Shown: piece after piece, positions 31,519 to 32,153 of the stretch | Layout of the letters: every line of letters begins with the position of its first letter | How positions within the stretch are numbered: the first letter of the stretch is position 1 | Source: Thermotogae bacterium | Lineage (GTDB): Bacteria; Thermotogota; Thermotogae; Petrotogales; Petrotogaceae | Length of the DNA stretch: 32,153 nt | Direction: 5' to 3' | NCBI GenBank assembly: GCA_022704305.1 | Contig: JAKJGQ010000010.1 | Span: forward strand, 1 to 32,153 | Made by a program: the position numbers and the translations under genes | The notes under the pieces: model-generated | The model's input: only the letters and a program-made list of their open reading frames with translations | Database searches by the model: none | What the model was told of the DNA's origin: nothing

Positions 31519-32153
31519 GCCGCAGCCAGACACAGGATCTACAGATGAAAAAACCAGGAGGATTTGGACCGAAAGGATCTTTAGGAATGCCCGCAGAAAA
31601 ACCCAAAAATTTCAGAAAGACCCTTCGCAGACTAATAAAGTATCTTAGCCCATACAAAATTAATCTTATAATTATTTTTTCTATGGCAGTACTAAGCACG
31701 GTATTTTCAATTCTTTCGCCTAAAATTATGGGGAAAGCCACCACAAAACTTTTTGAAGGCTTCATACTGAAAGTACAGGGTATTACAGGTGCGGGAATAG
31801 ATTTTTCTTATATTCTTAAAATCCTTGCATTTCTTTCGGTTCTCTATATTTTAAGTTCCTTTTTCAGTTATGTTCAGCAATACGTTATGGCAGGCGTTGC
31901 ACAGAAAACGGTTTACAAGATGAGAAAAGACATATCGGAAAAGTTAGCACGACTTCCTCTTAAGTTTTATGATTCCCATGCTCACGGCGAAATTTTGAGC
32001 AGAATAACCAATGATGTAGACAATATAAGCAATACTCTTCAACAGAGTATAACCCAACTCATATCGTCCTTGGTGACTCTCATAGGAGTCATAGTAATGA
32101 TGCTGACTATAAGTCCTATAATGACTCTTATTACTTTTGTTACTCTTCCTTTG
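31515..32153 (+). CDS. Heterodimeric ABC exporter, partner subunit (3' end outside window)
   Basis: The first 213 residues of the partner exporter half. The N terminus carries a ~40-residue glycine/lysine-rich extension (MKKPGGFGPKGSLGMPAEK), then transmembrane helices, the KMRKDISEKLARLPLKFYDSHAHGEILSRITNDVDNI coupling region and a further helix. Such an extension is common in the TM288/BmrD-like subunit. The nucleotide-binding domain, expected to hold the functional ATP site, is beyond the window. The ATG overlaps the stop of the first subunit (ATGA), with GAGGAGG upstream. Confidence 0.88.
   Translation, partial: MSRSQTQDLQMKKPGGFGPKGSLGMPAEKPKNFRKTLRRLIKYLSPYKINLIIIFSMAVLSTVFSILSPKIMGKATTKLFEGFILKVQGITGAGIDFSYILKILAFLSVLYILSSFFSYVQQYVMAGVAQKTVYKMRKDISEKLARLPLKFYDSHAHGEILSRITNDVDNISNTLQQSITQLISSLVTLIGVIVMMLTISPIMTLITFVTLPL

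Noticed and set aside
1-32153. tRNA, rRNA, CRISPR arrays, insertion sequences, attachment sites
   Set aside because: None were seen on reading both strands; gaps between genes are short and lack the expected signatures.

Overview
The window is AT-rich bacterial DNA, densely packed with metabolic, signalling and transport genes. No rRNA, tRNA, insertion sequence, phage gene or CRISPR array was seen. The lifestyle looks anaerobic and fermentative: there is a complete 4-hydroxybutyrate route (oxygen-sensitive 4-hydroxybutyryl-CoA dehydratase, CoA-transferase, 4-hydroxybutyrate dehydrogenase, CoA-acylating succinate-semialdehyde dehydrogenase) and a thioredoxin reductase homologue that has lost its NADPH site. 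Both solute-binding proteins (sugar and zinc) have signal peptides without a lipobox cysteine. That argues for a periplasm and an outer membrane (a Thermotogota- or Fusobacteriota-like diderm) rather than a classical Gram-positive, although individual genes resemble clostridial ones. The phylum is inference only.

Layout. (1) 3-4849, plus strand: an operon with the end of a GGDEF/HD-GYP protein, an isochorismatase-fold hydrolase, and four genes matching the Pseudomonas SiaABCD c-di-GMP switch (Cache-HAMP-PP2C phosphatase, ATPase-fold kinase, DUF1987 partner, diguanylate cyclase). (2) 4850-5167: no convincing gene. (3) 5168-10684, minus strand: lacI-malE-malF-malG-GH13 maltodextrin operon with tandem LacI-type operators at its promoter; no ATPase is encoded. 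(4) 10887-15449, plus: an Fpg/Nei-like protein lacking the catalytic N-terminal proline, then a large fusion of two TrmO/TsaA-like domains to a UvrA-like ATPase. (5) 15512-18395, minus: znuA-fur/zur-znuC-znuB zinc uptake operon with a palindromic operator; the regulator gene has no ordinary start codon. (6) 18516-19598, plus: an exported tyrosine-phosphatase-like protein. (7) 20099-25684, plus: the 4-hydroxybutyrate operon with a small NifU-type Fe-S scaffold gene inside it. (8) 25761-27812: an APH-fold kinase, a yjdF gene behind a probable riboswitch, and a convergent GNAT acetyltransferase. (9) 27874-29177: thioredoxin and an atypical thioredoxin reductase under a strong promoter overlapped by a CsoR/CstR-like palindrome. 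(10) 29213-32153: a marR gene behind a perfect 21-bp inverted repeat, followed by a heterodimeric ABC exporter; the second subunit runs off the window.

The most interesting items are the TrmO-TrmO-UvrA fusion beside the proline-less Fpg-like protein, the complete Sia-type c-di-GMP module outside its best-known host, the NADPH-independent-looking thioredoxin reductase with a candidate thiol- or metal-responsive operator, the NifU scaffold embedded in the 4-hydroxybutyrate operon, and the probable translational ON riboswitch before yjdF. All calls come from reading motifs in the sequence; no database search was run.
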